A DNA stretch of 64,000 nucleotides, taken from the NCBI GenBank assembly GCA_028554755.1, contig JAPTOF010000015.1:2852001-2916000 (forward strand). Direction: 5' to 3'. This document shows positions 32,207 through 41,718 of the stretch, one piece after another. The notes beneath the pieces are model-generated. The model searched no databases. It was given only the letters and a program-made list of their open reading frames with translations, and was not told where the DNA came from. The translations under genes were made by a program, and so were the position numbers. The first letter of the stretch is position 1; each line of letters starts with the position of its first letter. This DNA comes from Cordia subcordata (lineage: Eukaryota > Streptophyta > Magnoliopsida > Boraginales > Cordiaceae).

Positions 32207-33199
32207 ATTGTATAAGAAAATGCTCTCTCCTCTCTCTTGAATTTGAGTTCTTCCCTACCAATCTCTTTCAATTTTTCTACTTTTGATCACTTTCATGGGG
32301 AAAAAGAAGAGATCTTCTTCTTCTAAAGCTCATTCTAGTGCTAGGATTGCCGCTAAATCATCATCAAAAGAAACACCCCACAATGCATCTTTTGAGCTTG
32401 AAAATCCTTCAAACTTTGAAGATTCTTATGGTGATTCCACCGTTACTAGTAGAGAACTACAAATGCCCTATGGATCCTCATCCGTGGCAAACGCTAAGAA
32501 TTATGATCTACAAGCTGAATCTACCCCTCCATCGTGTTCCATGGAGAAGAAGTTTGAACAAAACTTGGATGATGCTAAACGAGAACTTCTTCAAAGCTTG
32601 ATTAGGAAAAATCGTCAAAAAGAAGCTAGTGCAAAACAAATTTGTGGAGGTTTCAGCTCTTCAGTGGCTGAAATGGGCGAAATTTCTTTTTCCTCAAAGC
32701 TTGGAGCCCCTCCATTAATGGCTGAAAGGCTTCCTCCCTTACAGCAAAATGCTTTTGTTTTGCCCAAAAATACTCATGTTGGTATTCATTTGACTTCCCA
32801 AGGTATGGTGAGCAATAATCTCGCATCAAATATGGCAAATCAGATTGAACACTTGAGCAAAATTGCTTCTGTTTGCAGCCACGAAAATGCTCTTCAACAA
32901 GAAGTTAACCATGCCCAGCGGTCATAGCACTGATGAAGTACATATTGCTAACAACTCGACAGCACCTTCCCTGGACTTTTCAGGTTCTTTCTATGGCCAA
33001 AAAAGTGATTTCCCAGCCCCATTCAATCAGAACGTGATAGGACAATGCTTGGCTCCAGCTTCGGATAATTTCATAAAGTGTTTAAATGACTCCTCCCGTT
33101 TGGATCTTGCAAATTTCCTTTCACTTGGATTTTGGTCAAATGACAGCCTTTCCATGCTAACTAAGCCTCCAGCTAAGCATACTTTAAATTATGACATGG

Positions 33200-34668
33200 T
33201 TTTTTTTTCACGAAGAAAGTGAGATTAAATTAAATAATGTACAATACAAAAGAGGCCAAGGAGGCATCCCTATACAAGAATATCTTCAAGCCTCCAAGAT
33301 TTGCAAAGAGATTTGTTAATACAAGAGGAAGTAAATTTCCTTCCCATGGAACATTTAAGCCTAATATCATTTACAATGGACGAGAAAATATGCTCTTCAG
33401 TTTTAAACACTTTGCTGAATTCTCTATTGTTCCTTTCAATCCAAATGTGATAAATAGTGGCTCCCACCAAGTGCTTCAAGATAGTTGCTTTGAGACTCTT
33501 TTCAAGAGCAAAGGGAGTATTGTATGCCAAGATATCATCCCAATTTGTCAAATTTGTGCGAACCATTGTGAGCTGGAGTCCCTGCTTCCAGATTCTTTTT
33601 GTGAAGCAACAATCAAAGAAAAAATGATTTCGAGTTTCACTCCCCATGTTGCAAAAGATACACGTTGGATTGATATCTTTCCCCCAAGATAATAATCTGA
33701 ATTTTGTATTAAGCCTATCCCAACAAGCAAGCCAACAAATGAAAGCATGTTTTGGGGTATGTCCCTTGAACCAAACAAGATTGTGCCATTTTGCCTTTTC
33801 TTGTCTTGTTCTAAAATGCTCCTATGTATGCTTGAAACTAAAAGTTCCGTTGGAGGAGAGATCCCAAATGTAAGTATCAGCATTTTCCTCATTTAAAAGG
33901 AGAGGGGGGACATCAACATGCAAAAGATGAAAAGGCCAACTCCAAGTGTTGTGGTGGAAAGCATCACTAACCTTTGCGAAGTAATGTGGAGTAGGGAAAG
34001 TGAAGCTCCAATGGCTGCCAAGAAGCCCATTCGGATGCCATTTATCAAGCCAAAAATGAGTGTTTTTCCCATCTCCCACGGAATGGGTGATAAAATTCCT
34101 TGCAATGTCTCGGCATTTAATTAGCATTTTAGGGATCCAACTAGCATCTTTTAGTGTGGTGATGGTCCAAATTGATTCATTCTTGATATAATTCACATGT
34201 ACCCATTTGCTCCAAATTGATTCCCTCCGCGAATACATTCTCCAAAAGCTCTTTAGAAGTGAGCTGGTATTGATATCCTCAATTTTTTGAACATTCAGCC
34301 CTTCCTCCTCAAGTGGAAAGCAAATATCCTTCCAAGCAATTTTTGCACCTGTGTCCCGCCATAAGAAAGCCTTGAATTTTGATTCAAGAGTTGAGATAAT
34401 ACCTTTTGGGAGTAAAAGAATTCCAGCCCAATAGGAACAAATTTGGGTAAGGGTTGTTTTAATAAGAAGCAACCTACCCGCATATGAGAGCCATTTTGTG
34501 GACCAATTATCAAGTTTGCTCACAATTTTCTCCAAGAGAGGTGCATAATCAGCTCTTCTAAGTTTTCTTGAAATAAGAGGGATGCCCAAATACCAGATTG
34601 GTAGAGATCCTTCTTTGAAACCCACTTTGGAGAGAATGGCAAGTTTTTCATCATTTGGGACTCCTCCA
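33200..34668 (-). mobile_element. 5'-truncated LINE L11 inside H7, close relative of L10
   Basis: T9 at 33200-33208 after terminus TTTCTTCGTG (reverse strand), the same as L10. The 5' truncation is at 34668 in the RT C-terminal region. The protein is about 93% identical to L10 by eye over the compared stretch, so this subfamily was active recently. A clear target-site duplication is not visible; only about 4 bp (CATG) are shared. Confidence 0.85.
33270..34668 (-). pseudogene. L11 ORF2 C-terminal part (zf-RVT)
   Basis: Open from 34625 to 33822: LPIWYLGIPLISRKLRRADYAP, WLSYAGRLLLIKT, FLWRDTGAKIAWKD, WLDKWHPNG and a Trp (WDLSSNGTFSFKH) where L10 has a stop. A frameshift near 33820 follows. The last block (33647-33270) is open with ETRNHFFFDC and ends RLEDILV. 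It lacks the catalytic RT palm. Confidence 0.85.
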
Positions 34669-36139
34669 TGTTACCAATGGTCAGATTGCACAAAACTCCT
34701 CTTACATTGCTTCTCAACGTGAAAATGTTGCCTTCTTTGCTCTGGATCATGGCTGCAACTCTGCCACCCAAAATACTCTCCTTTCATCTCCCAAAATTGC
34801 AAATTCATCGCCAATACAAGGTAATATTCCTTCTGCCCATATTTCACATCGTCAAGATAACTACCAAAATGTGAGCTTTGGAGGAAATGCTTCTATGGGG
34901 AATCATGGGAGAAATGCTTTTATGCCTATAAATGCTTGGAATTTAAATTTTGGATTGGCAAAGTAAATACTTGCGTAATCTTGAGAATACTACTAAACTT
35001 GAATTCATCGCTCCTTTCATTGAAAATGCATTTGTGGGTGCCATTCCTCCGAAAGAAGTTTTCCAAGAAGGTGATAAACATTGGAATCATTGCTTGATTG
35101 GTCAGTTTGTTGGGTCCTCTCCTCCCTTCTTCCTCATCTGTAGAATGGTAGATGTTCATTGGAAACAATTTGGTCGTGTGGATATCAAGTCTACCAAGAA
35201 TGATCTCCATGTTTTCAAATTTGATAATGATGAAATTTGCGATAGAGTCTTGGAGCAACTATGGCATGTTAATCATAGACCCTTATTACTTAGAAAATGG
35301 GATCCAAATGCTCAATTTCACAACTTTTCTTGGAATAAAGTTCCACTTTGGGTCAAACTCAAAAATGTTCCTTGCTCATTGATAACACGGAGAGGATTAA
35401 GCTATATTGGTAGTACTCTTGGAGTTCCATTGCAAATGCATAAACTCACCGAATCCCATACATTTGTGGGTTTTGCTCGAATTTGTGTTGAGATGGATCT
35501 TTCTAAAGAGCTCCCCGATTTCACTCATGTCAAACTTCAAAATGGAGAATAGGCATGGATAGATGTTGAGTATACTTGGAAACCCCCCAGTTTGTTCATC
35601 TTGTAAAGTGGCTGTTCACTCACTCTCCTCTTGTCCAAATGCACTTTTGAATGCCCCCAAGCAAGCCCCTATAGTGGACAAGAAAGAAAATGGATGGAAA
35701 AATGCAAAGACAAAGAAAGTTTGGAGGAAAAAAAATGTAAATCTTATGCCGTTTGCAAATGTGGTCCTTGAATAAAAAACATGTCAAACACAAAATGGAG
35801 AAAATGCCAACTTGACCTCTACTCCAAACAGCCCCTTGAATGCAAATCGGTTTGCAATCCTTGAAGATGTTAAAGGTAAGACAAATGAAGATGGCCAAAG
35901 CAAGGTGAATAATGTGGTTTGTAATGCTCTTTTGAAGCCTATAAATGATGGTTGTTCTACTCGTGGTGAACTTGAAGTTGTTAGAGATGATGTGGAGCCT
36001 GTGGTTTATATGGAAGAGCATGAGAGGTGACTAGCTGATGACCCATTGGCTGGTAATTTAGACATTCAGCAGATTTTTCCCTTGTTTCTTTCTTTTTTAC
36101 ATTATCAATTTGTGTTGGATTTATTCCTTATTTTTGATT

Positions 36140-36195
36140 CACCCACTCAAATCTTGGTTTGTTTTGGGTTATTGTATCTTTTGATTTGAGGGGTG
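36140..36195 (+). promoter_or_regulatory. Inverted repeat (possible RNA stem-loop) in H7 3' UTR
   Basis: CACCCACTCAAATC (36140-36153) pairs with GATTTGAGGGGTG (36183-36195) around a loop of about 30 bases containing TTGTATC. The same arms occur in H5 (22655-22705) and, imperfectly, H3 (reverse strand, 10453-10507); the right arm is present in H8. A role in RT recognition is inference. Confidence 0.6.
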
Positions 36196-36560
36196 TTGCA
36201 ATGTACTTGTACAAATTTGCATTGAAAAAAACTTTTCTTACCCCACAAAAAAAAAAAGTATTAAAGCTTGCTCTCAAATCTTTTGACAAAAGCATTTTGC
36301 TACCATCCCATTTGCCATAAAAAAATCTTAAGGAGGAGCTTGATAATGTTCAATATTCTCTTCTTAATGGTAAGCATAATAACACTTTTATTGACAAGGG
36401 GAAGTGCATTTTGAGCAAATTGGAAGAGCTTGATGCAAAACATAAAGCCATGCTCTATCAAAAATCAAGACTCTCTTGGATCAAAGAAGGGGACTCAAAT
36501 ACAAAATTCTTCCACAATGTTGTTAAAGGAAGGAAACTCAAAAATACTATCCATGCTATC

Positions 36561-36572
36561 AAGAATGAGAAT
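36561..36572. repeat. Target-site duplication of H8 (left copy)
   Basis: AAGAATGAGAAT, repeated at 36668-36679. Confidence 0.92.
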
Positions 36573-36669
36573 TGGTTAGTTTTGTTGTATCTTATGATTT
36601 GAGGGGTTTGGGATGTAATCTTACAAAATTGTGGTATATGTGTCTTACTTACCTCGCAAAAAAAAAAAA
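36573..36669 (+). mobile_element. 97-bp H-element 3' end (H8) in L9 ORF2
   Basis: AAGAATGAGAAT at 36561-36572 recurs at 36668-36679. Between them are 85 bases of H-type 3' UTR (starting TGGTTAGTTTTGTTGTATC, with right stem arm GATTTGAGGGG) and A12 after CTTACTTACCTCGC. Too short to code. It shows that the H 3' end alone is enough to be retroposed, like a SINE tail. Confidence 0.92.
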
Positions 36670-38873
36670 GAATGAGAATGGTCATCTCTTTATTGAAGAT
36701 GCTGAAGTGAAAGATGAATTCATTGGCTACTTCAAAAAAGTCCTTGGTGCCGAATCCTCCTCAAGCATAAATATGGATATTTTGAAGGATATTATTGACA
36801 CATCAATTGATCAAGATGTTGCTGCCACCACCATTGCACCTATCACAAATGAAGAAATCAAGGATGCCCTCTTCTCCTTCAACCCAAACAAAAGCCCAGG
36901 TCCAGATAGCTTCACTTCACACTTTTACAAGGTTGCTTGGGAGATTGTGGGGAAGGATGTCTTGAATGCAATCAGCTCCTTTTTTTAATCAAGCAAGCTT
37001 CTCAAAGAGGTAAATGCCACCATTATTGTTCTTGTGCCAAAAACTCCAATTCCTTCCATGGTTAAAGATTTTAGGCCAATTTCTTGTTGCAATACCATTT
37101 ACAAGTGCATCTCCAAGATCATTGCAAATAGGATTAAAATTTGTTTATCCAACATCATCTCATGGAACTAATCAGCCTTCATAAAGGGTAGACTCATTCA
37201 TGAAAATATTCTCAGTGCACATGACATTATGAGAGGATACTCAAGGGGTCATATTTCTTCAAGATGTGCATTTGAAGTTCACATTATGAAAGCTTTTGAC
37301 TCATTGAATTGGAGATTCATTGAATGCACACTTTTTGCATTTGGTTTTCCCAAAAAGTTTGTGGATTGGATTATGGTTTGTGTCAAAACTCCTAGTTTCT
37401 CTATTGCCCTCAATGGAGGATTGGAAGGTTATTTCTATGGTCCAAATGGCATTAGACAAGGACATCCTATCTCCCCTTATCTTTTTGTCCTTTGTATGGA
37501 GGTGCTCACTTGTACGCTCAACAAATTGGAAAATAACCCGAGATTTCATTTTCATCCAAAATGTGGAAGCATGAAGCTCAATCATCTATGTTTTGCGGAT
37601 GATCTCCTTATCTTTTGTAAAGGGACTTGAATTCTATAAATTGTATTATGGATACATTGAAGACCTTCTCAACATATTCGGGGCTGATTATTAACAATGC
37701 TAAGAGTGTAATCTTCCTTGGTAGGGTCTCAAATGAGGAGAAAAGTACTATCATTGATAGGGTTGGTTTTCAAGAAGGTGTGCTACCAATTCATTATTTG
37801 GGCATTCCAATTGTTTCAAGAAAGCTTAGGAAGAATGATTGCTGCCCTCTTTTGAAGAAAATAAATGCTAAGCTTGATTCATGGTCCAACAATTGGCTCT
37901 CTTTTGCGGGTAGACTTGTGCTCATTAAATCCATTCTCATTCAGATTTGTGCATATTAGGCAAATGCATTTCTCTTACCAAAAGGTGTTTTGGCCGCCAT
38001 TGAGGCAAAATTCAAAGCTCTCTCTTTGAGCGTTGGACAAATACCATCCCAAATCCTCCACTCCTTGCAAAGGTATGTGAAATTTTCATTGATGGTACTT
38101 GGAATTGGCCATTGCAACTTTCCCAAGTTAAAGTTCCAAATTTCTCAATGAAGGCACAAAAGATAAGATAACATGGAATCTTTCCCCATGTGGAGGCTGC
38201 ACATTCAATCACACTTGGGAATGTATTAGAAGGAAAGGATCTCATTTTAAAGGTTATAATATCATTTGGCACAAGAAGCATAATCCAAAACATAGCTTCA
38301 TTGCATGGCTTACTTACCATGATCGCCTTAGTACGAAATTTAGAATTTTGCATTGGGGGCTTAATATCAACCCAACTTGTATTTTTTGTCACATGGGTTG
38401 TGAAACAAGAGAGCATCTCTTCTTTGAATGTTGTTTCACTAGGAGGATTTGGAGAAAGGGCTTGCAACTCTCTTTTGTTTTGGAAAATCTGATTTTTTGG
38501 CATGATATTATTGATTACATCACTCCCTTTGCCCTTGAGAAGCACTTAAAGGCCACTATTATCAAACACCTTTTTGGGGCAGCCATATACAATATTTGGA
38601 TTGAAAGGATTCAACGTATCTACAAAAATCAAGCAAGAACCGAGAAATTTATTTTTGATACCATCTTCAATGACGTTAGAGTAAAACTCTCTGATGGTAG
38701 AAAATTTCAATCTTCTCTTTTGAACAAAGCTTTATGTTAATTGTGGAGATTAGAAGATATCATTGTATAGGTTCTCTTTTCCCTCCCTCCACATCTTTTG
38801 TACATGCACACCTTTGACTTGATGAAATACAATTAATCTTACTTGCCCCGAAAAAAAATAACCTGATTTGGTT

Positions 38874-39366
38874 TAAAGGTCATAACTCGAGGCATGGAGT
38901 CATTGCATGGCTTGCTTTTAAGGATAAACTCAACACCAAGTATAGAACATTGGGGGATTCAAATCAGCCCCTTATGTACCTTTTGTCTTTTAGATTTTGA
39001 AACAAGAGATCGTCTTTTCCTCTCATGTAGCTTCACAAGAAGGATTTAGAGAAATGGTCTTCGCCTTATGAATGTTCTGGAAAATCTGATTGGTTGGGAA
39101 GATATCATTGCCTACATAACTCCTTGGGCCTTAGAAATGAATCTTAAGGCTACCATTCTCAAACATTTGTTTGGAGCATCAATCTGTCATTTTGGACTGA
39201 GAGAAACCGAAGGATCTTTTGCAAAGAAGCAAGAATGGAAGAATCTCTTTTTACTGCAATCTTTAATGATGTTAGATGTAAAGTTTCTTTTTGTAAAAAT
39301 TTTTTGCCCACTAGCATAAATATTAGCATATGTAAATCATGGAAACTTGATAGTATAATGGGATAG
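38874..39366 (+). pseudogene. L8 ORF2 end (zf-RVT)
   Basis: FKGHNSRHGVIAWLAFKDKLNTKY opens this block. The zinc finger follows with CLLSF-type decay and an open frame from 39068 (NLIGWEDIIAYITPWALEMNLKATILKHL, in two halves). The end is SICKSWKLDSIMG and a stop at about 39364. Several frameshifts. Confidence 0.7.
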
Positions 39367-39443
39367 CACATTCTTTTGTAATTACCTTTGTACATCTTTC
39401 GTTTAATACAACAATCTTACTTGGTCCGCAAAAAAACAAAAAA

Positions 39444-40196
39444 TCAAGAGCTCATGGGCCACATCATACTTGGTCTAATAAGGGTTCATTGGATAACTTT
39501 GTGGTAAGTTGGCAAATGCAAATTGGATTTCTAAGTATCAACACTGATTCATCTTGGTGGAAAGTCCTGGCATCTCTAACCATTGCCCTCTTATCCTTCC
39601 AAAATTGTAAGTCTTGGCTCTTCTCCCCTAAGCCTTTCAAATTTTATAATGTTTGGACTTCACATGTTGATTTCTTGAAGCTTGTGAAGGAACATTGGAG
39701 TGCACAGGTTTTGGGCACTCCAATGTTTATTCTTTATCAAAAGGAAAGATATTTGAAGCAAGCACTCAAGGCATTTGATAAGGCCCATTTCTCTAACATC
39801 TCAAATGCCATTCATGAGCTCAAGGGTATTCTCGCTGATATTGAATTCATTCTTCATAATGAAGGACATAATGCCGAGCTCATTGACAAAGAAAATGACA
39901 TTATGGTGCAAATTGAAAATCTTGAGTCTACTCACAATTCTATGTTCCTTTAAAAATCAAGATTACAATAGCTCAATGAGGGAGATCCCAACACCAAATT
40001 CTTTTGTAATACTATCAAAGGAAGGAGGCTAAAAAATACTATTCATGCCATCAAAAATGGTGAAGGAATCTTGCTTACTAATGATAATGAGGTCAAGAGT
40101 GACTTTATGGAGTTCTTTGTGAAGTTTCTTGGTTCTACATCAAATGCTTTAGCTAATGTTGATCTTGTCAAAGGCATTCTTGGTAAAACTATCAAT
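39444..40196 (+). mobile_element. LINE remnant L12 (endonuclease end to RT start)
   Basis: ORF2 piece from just after the endonuclease GDFNE region: RAHGPHHTWSNKGSLDNF, an altered SDH region, then an open frame 39489-39953 (SPKPFKFYNVWTSHVDFLKLV, FDKAHFSNISNAIHELK). After a stop at about 39951 it continues NEGDPNTKFF, GILLTNDNEVKSDFMEFF and stops at GKTINEE. L8 is inserted at its left end (directly after the L8 poly(A)), L13 at its right. Confidence 0.7.
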
Positions 40197-40205
40197 GAAG
40201 AGATG

Positions 40206-41453
40206 GCAGAGGCTGATTGCTTACATAGAGGGATGGAGACTAGGTCTTTACCCAATGGTTACAACATAGTTCCTACTTTGGACAAAGCTTTTGCACATGG
40301 GGTTAACACTCTCTCTCTTAATCACTTCAGCAACTTTTCGGACTTTTCAAAGCAAAATTTGACAACTCAAAAAGGTAATGAGCTTTTGAATGCACTTTCC
40401 AACAATTTGTGCGCTGACCCACGTGATAAATTGGAGGAGTTCCCTTCACTTGCAAGTAATTCAACCTTCAAAACATTTCTACATCAGCCTTCAGCAAAGG
40501 ACGACATGGCAACCAACATTGCAAATAAAGGGCCACATCATATTAACACAAATCTGAAACACACTTCTCCAACAAAAAATGGCCTTCGGGTTCATACTCC
40601 AATTGGCAATGGTGAAGGGTTAATTGGAAAGTCTCCTACTTTGCAAGACTACACGAAACAACAAGTTGAAGAGCATTCTAGCGCTGACCATCCCAACCCT
40701 CCTCAACAAGCTCTTGGGAATGATAAGCAAGACCAAGCTCCAGCTCCCCATCAAAATGCTTGGAAAAAACCTTTGAAAATAAGGTATGTGCCTTCTCCAA
40801 ATGATCTCTCACCCGATTGGGGAGGTGTTTTTGCTGAGCATATGAATACAAGTCTTAAGTTTGATGAGGAGCATGCCTATGATATTGTTAATGGAAAAAG
40901 GGAAGTTGCTGATCCCCCGAATGAATTATATGATGATGGAGACAAGTTTTGGATTCATTGCTTAGTTGGACAGTTCCTTAATGGCACTAGAGCCAAAGTT
41001 GAAGTTGAATACACTTGGAAGCCTTCTAAATGTACTTCTTGCAAAATGGTCGGACATGTGGAATATTATTGCGCTTTGAAGCCTAAGTCCCAACCTCAAA
41101 AGCAACCCAATAAATAGCCCCTTAAGTCTCACTTTGAATGGTAGCTCATGAATAAAAAGCAAACCTCAATGAAGATCCATTCCTCTCCAAAGGCATTGGA
41201 AAGATCATCTACCAAGCAGAAAATAAGTACCTTTCGGCCTCCTAGCATTAAAGTTGCCCTTGATCCCTTGTGCTCTAATTTGAAGCAAACAAATCACTTT
41301 GAAGTTCTTGATCATGTGGGGGACATTGAAGCAAATGAGCTAAACACAAAAGATAAGCCTAGTTTGATGATGGAATGCTTCAAGGATGGAAATTTGAATA
41401 CTCTTGACAATCCTCCTTTGGGGCAAGTAGCTCCTAACATAGCTCCACTATGA
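40206..41453 (+). pseudogene. L13 ORF1 with in-frame loss of DUF4283
   Basis: An open frame of 348 codons (40071-41117; the first part belongs to L12) covers the Ser/Asn-rich linker, RYVPSPNDLSPDWGGVFAEH, REVADPPNELYDDGDKFW and GQFL. It then jumps at about 40978 directly to NGTRAKVEVEYTWKP and the CCHC knuckle (CTSCKMVGHVEYYC, about 41025-41075). The roughly 150-residue DUF4283 core is deleted without breaking frame. Stops follow in the tail. The ORF1 end (41453) overlaps the ORF2 start (ATGA at 41450). Confidence 0.8.
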
Positions 41454-41524
41454 ATTTTTGCTCTTAGAACATTAGGGGACTCAATTCCCCTAACAAACAA
41501 AAGGAAGGCAAGTTGTTGATAAAT

Positions 41525-41542
41525 AAACACCACCTTGATATT
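41525..41542. repeat. Target-site duplication of L14 (left copy)
   Basis: AAACACCACCTTGATATT, repeated at 55645-55662, in the first codons of L13 ORF2. Confidence 0.95.
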
Positions 41543-41718
41543 AACATTGGATGAATTGAAGCACAACTTTCTCTTTCTACCATGAAAACACTCTCTCCTC
41601 TCTCTAAACCTCTTGCAACCAGCCACCTCTCCACTACTACTCACCACCCCTAAACAACCATATTTCATTATTTTCACACTCCTTTCTCTTCAACCAAACC
41701 GTCCCTTGCCCCTTTCCC

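Larger units (their letters stand above)
32295..36030 (+). pseudogene. H7 ORF1: DUF4283/zinc-knuckle protein, split by L11
   Basis: MGKKKRSSSSKAHSSARIA at the start; open to 32927 (coiled segment KKFEQNLDDAKRELLQSL). A frameshift leads into 32863-33200 (Ser/Pro-rich), then L11. It resumes at 34669: a linker with GNASMGNHGRN, then a frame with IPPKEVFQEGDKHWNHCLIGQ (34950-35552) and DUF4283 (SHTFVGFARICVEMDL). TAG replaces the Trp of the GEW motif at 35550. The knuckle CSSCKVAVHSLSSC (about 35585-35640) keeps all four ligands. The tail, open from 35812 to 36030, ends with YMEEHER. Confidence 0.85.
32207..36252 (+). mobile_element. Complete ORF1-only retroposon H7, host of L11
   Basis: AAAAAGTATTAAAGCT at 32191-32206 recurs at 36253-36268 (leading A's ambiguous), so both ends are defined. 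Contents: a short CT-rich leader, ORF1 from 32295 to 36030 (interrupted by L11), a 215-nt 3' UTR and A11 (36247-36257) after TTTTCTTACCCCAC. Without L11 it is about 2.6 kb. No endonuclease or RT sequence lies between the ORF1 stop and the tail. This is the key evidence that the H elements are a real ORF1-only class, not 5'- or 3'-truncated LINEs. Confidence 0.92.
31355..38770 (+). pseudogene. L9 ORF2: endonuclease, RT, zf-RVT; split by H7 and H8
   Basis: The EEP domain starts at 31355 (SWNIKGLN, CLLENKV, GDFNEVLHCGDKSN). A frameshift lies near 31825, then SDHCPL and a TGG-to-TAG stop at 32100. H7 interrupts at 32206. It resumes at 36253; H8 interrupts at 36573. The RT has NPNKSPGPD, GIRQGHP and active site FADD at 37592-37603. 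Further breaks are a frameshift at about 37625, TAG for Trp at 37957, and a deletion near 38020 that removes the FLWRG to HNPRH connector. zf-RVT: CIFCHMGCETREH, C. It ends near 38768. Confidence 0.85.
24073..38856 (+). mobile_element. LINE L9, 5'-truncated, contains L10, H7 and H8
   Basis: Three L9 segments: 24073-24605, 30609-32206 and 36253-38856 (the last also holding H8). Joined, they give ORF1 from its middle, then ORF2, 3' UTR and A8 (38851-38858) after CTTACTTGCCCCG. AATAACCTGATTTGGTT at 24056-24072 recurs at 38857-38873. The 5' junction is unusual: the target sequence is tandemly duplicated and forms a hairpin with the first L9 bases. Confidence 0.9.
23270..39443 (+). mobile_element. 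Internally deleted LINE L8, host of L9
   Basis: The left part (23270-24055) holds an ORF1 tail and the ORF2 start to mid-endonuclease, then jumps (near 23930) straight to the pre-zf-RVT region: about 2 kb of ORF2 is lost. The right part (38874-39443) resumes at the next residues (LIWFKGHNSRHG), runs to the ORF2 end and a tail at 39430-39443 after TTGGTCCGC. L9 and its contents lie between. Confidence 0.8.

Noticed and set aside
40071..41117. A single 348-codon novel protein
   Set aside because: It crosses the L12/L13 junction; its first third is an ORF2 piece and the rest is a deleted ORF1.
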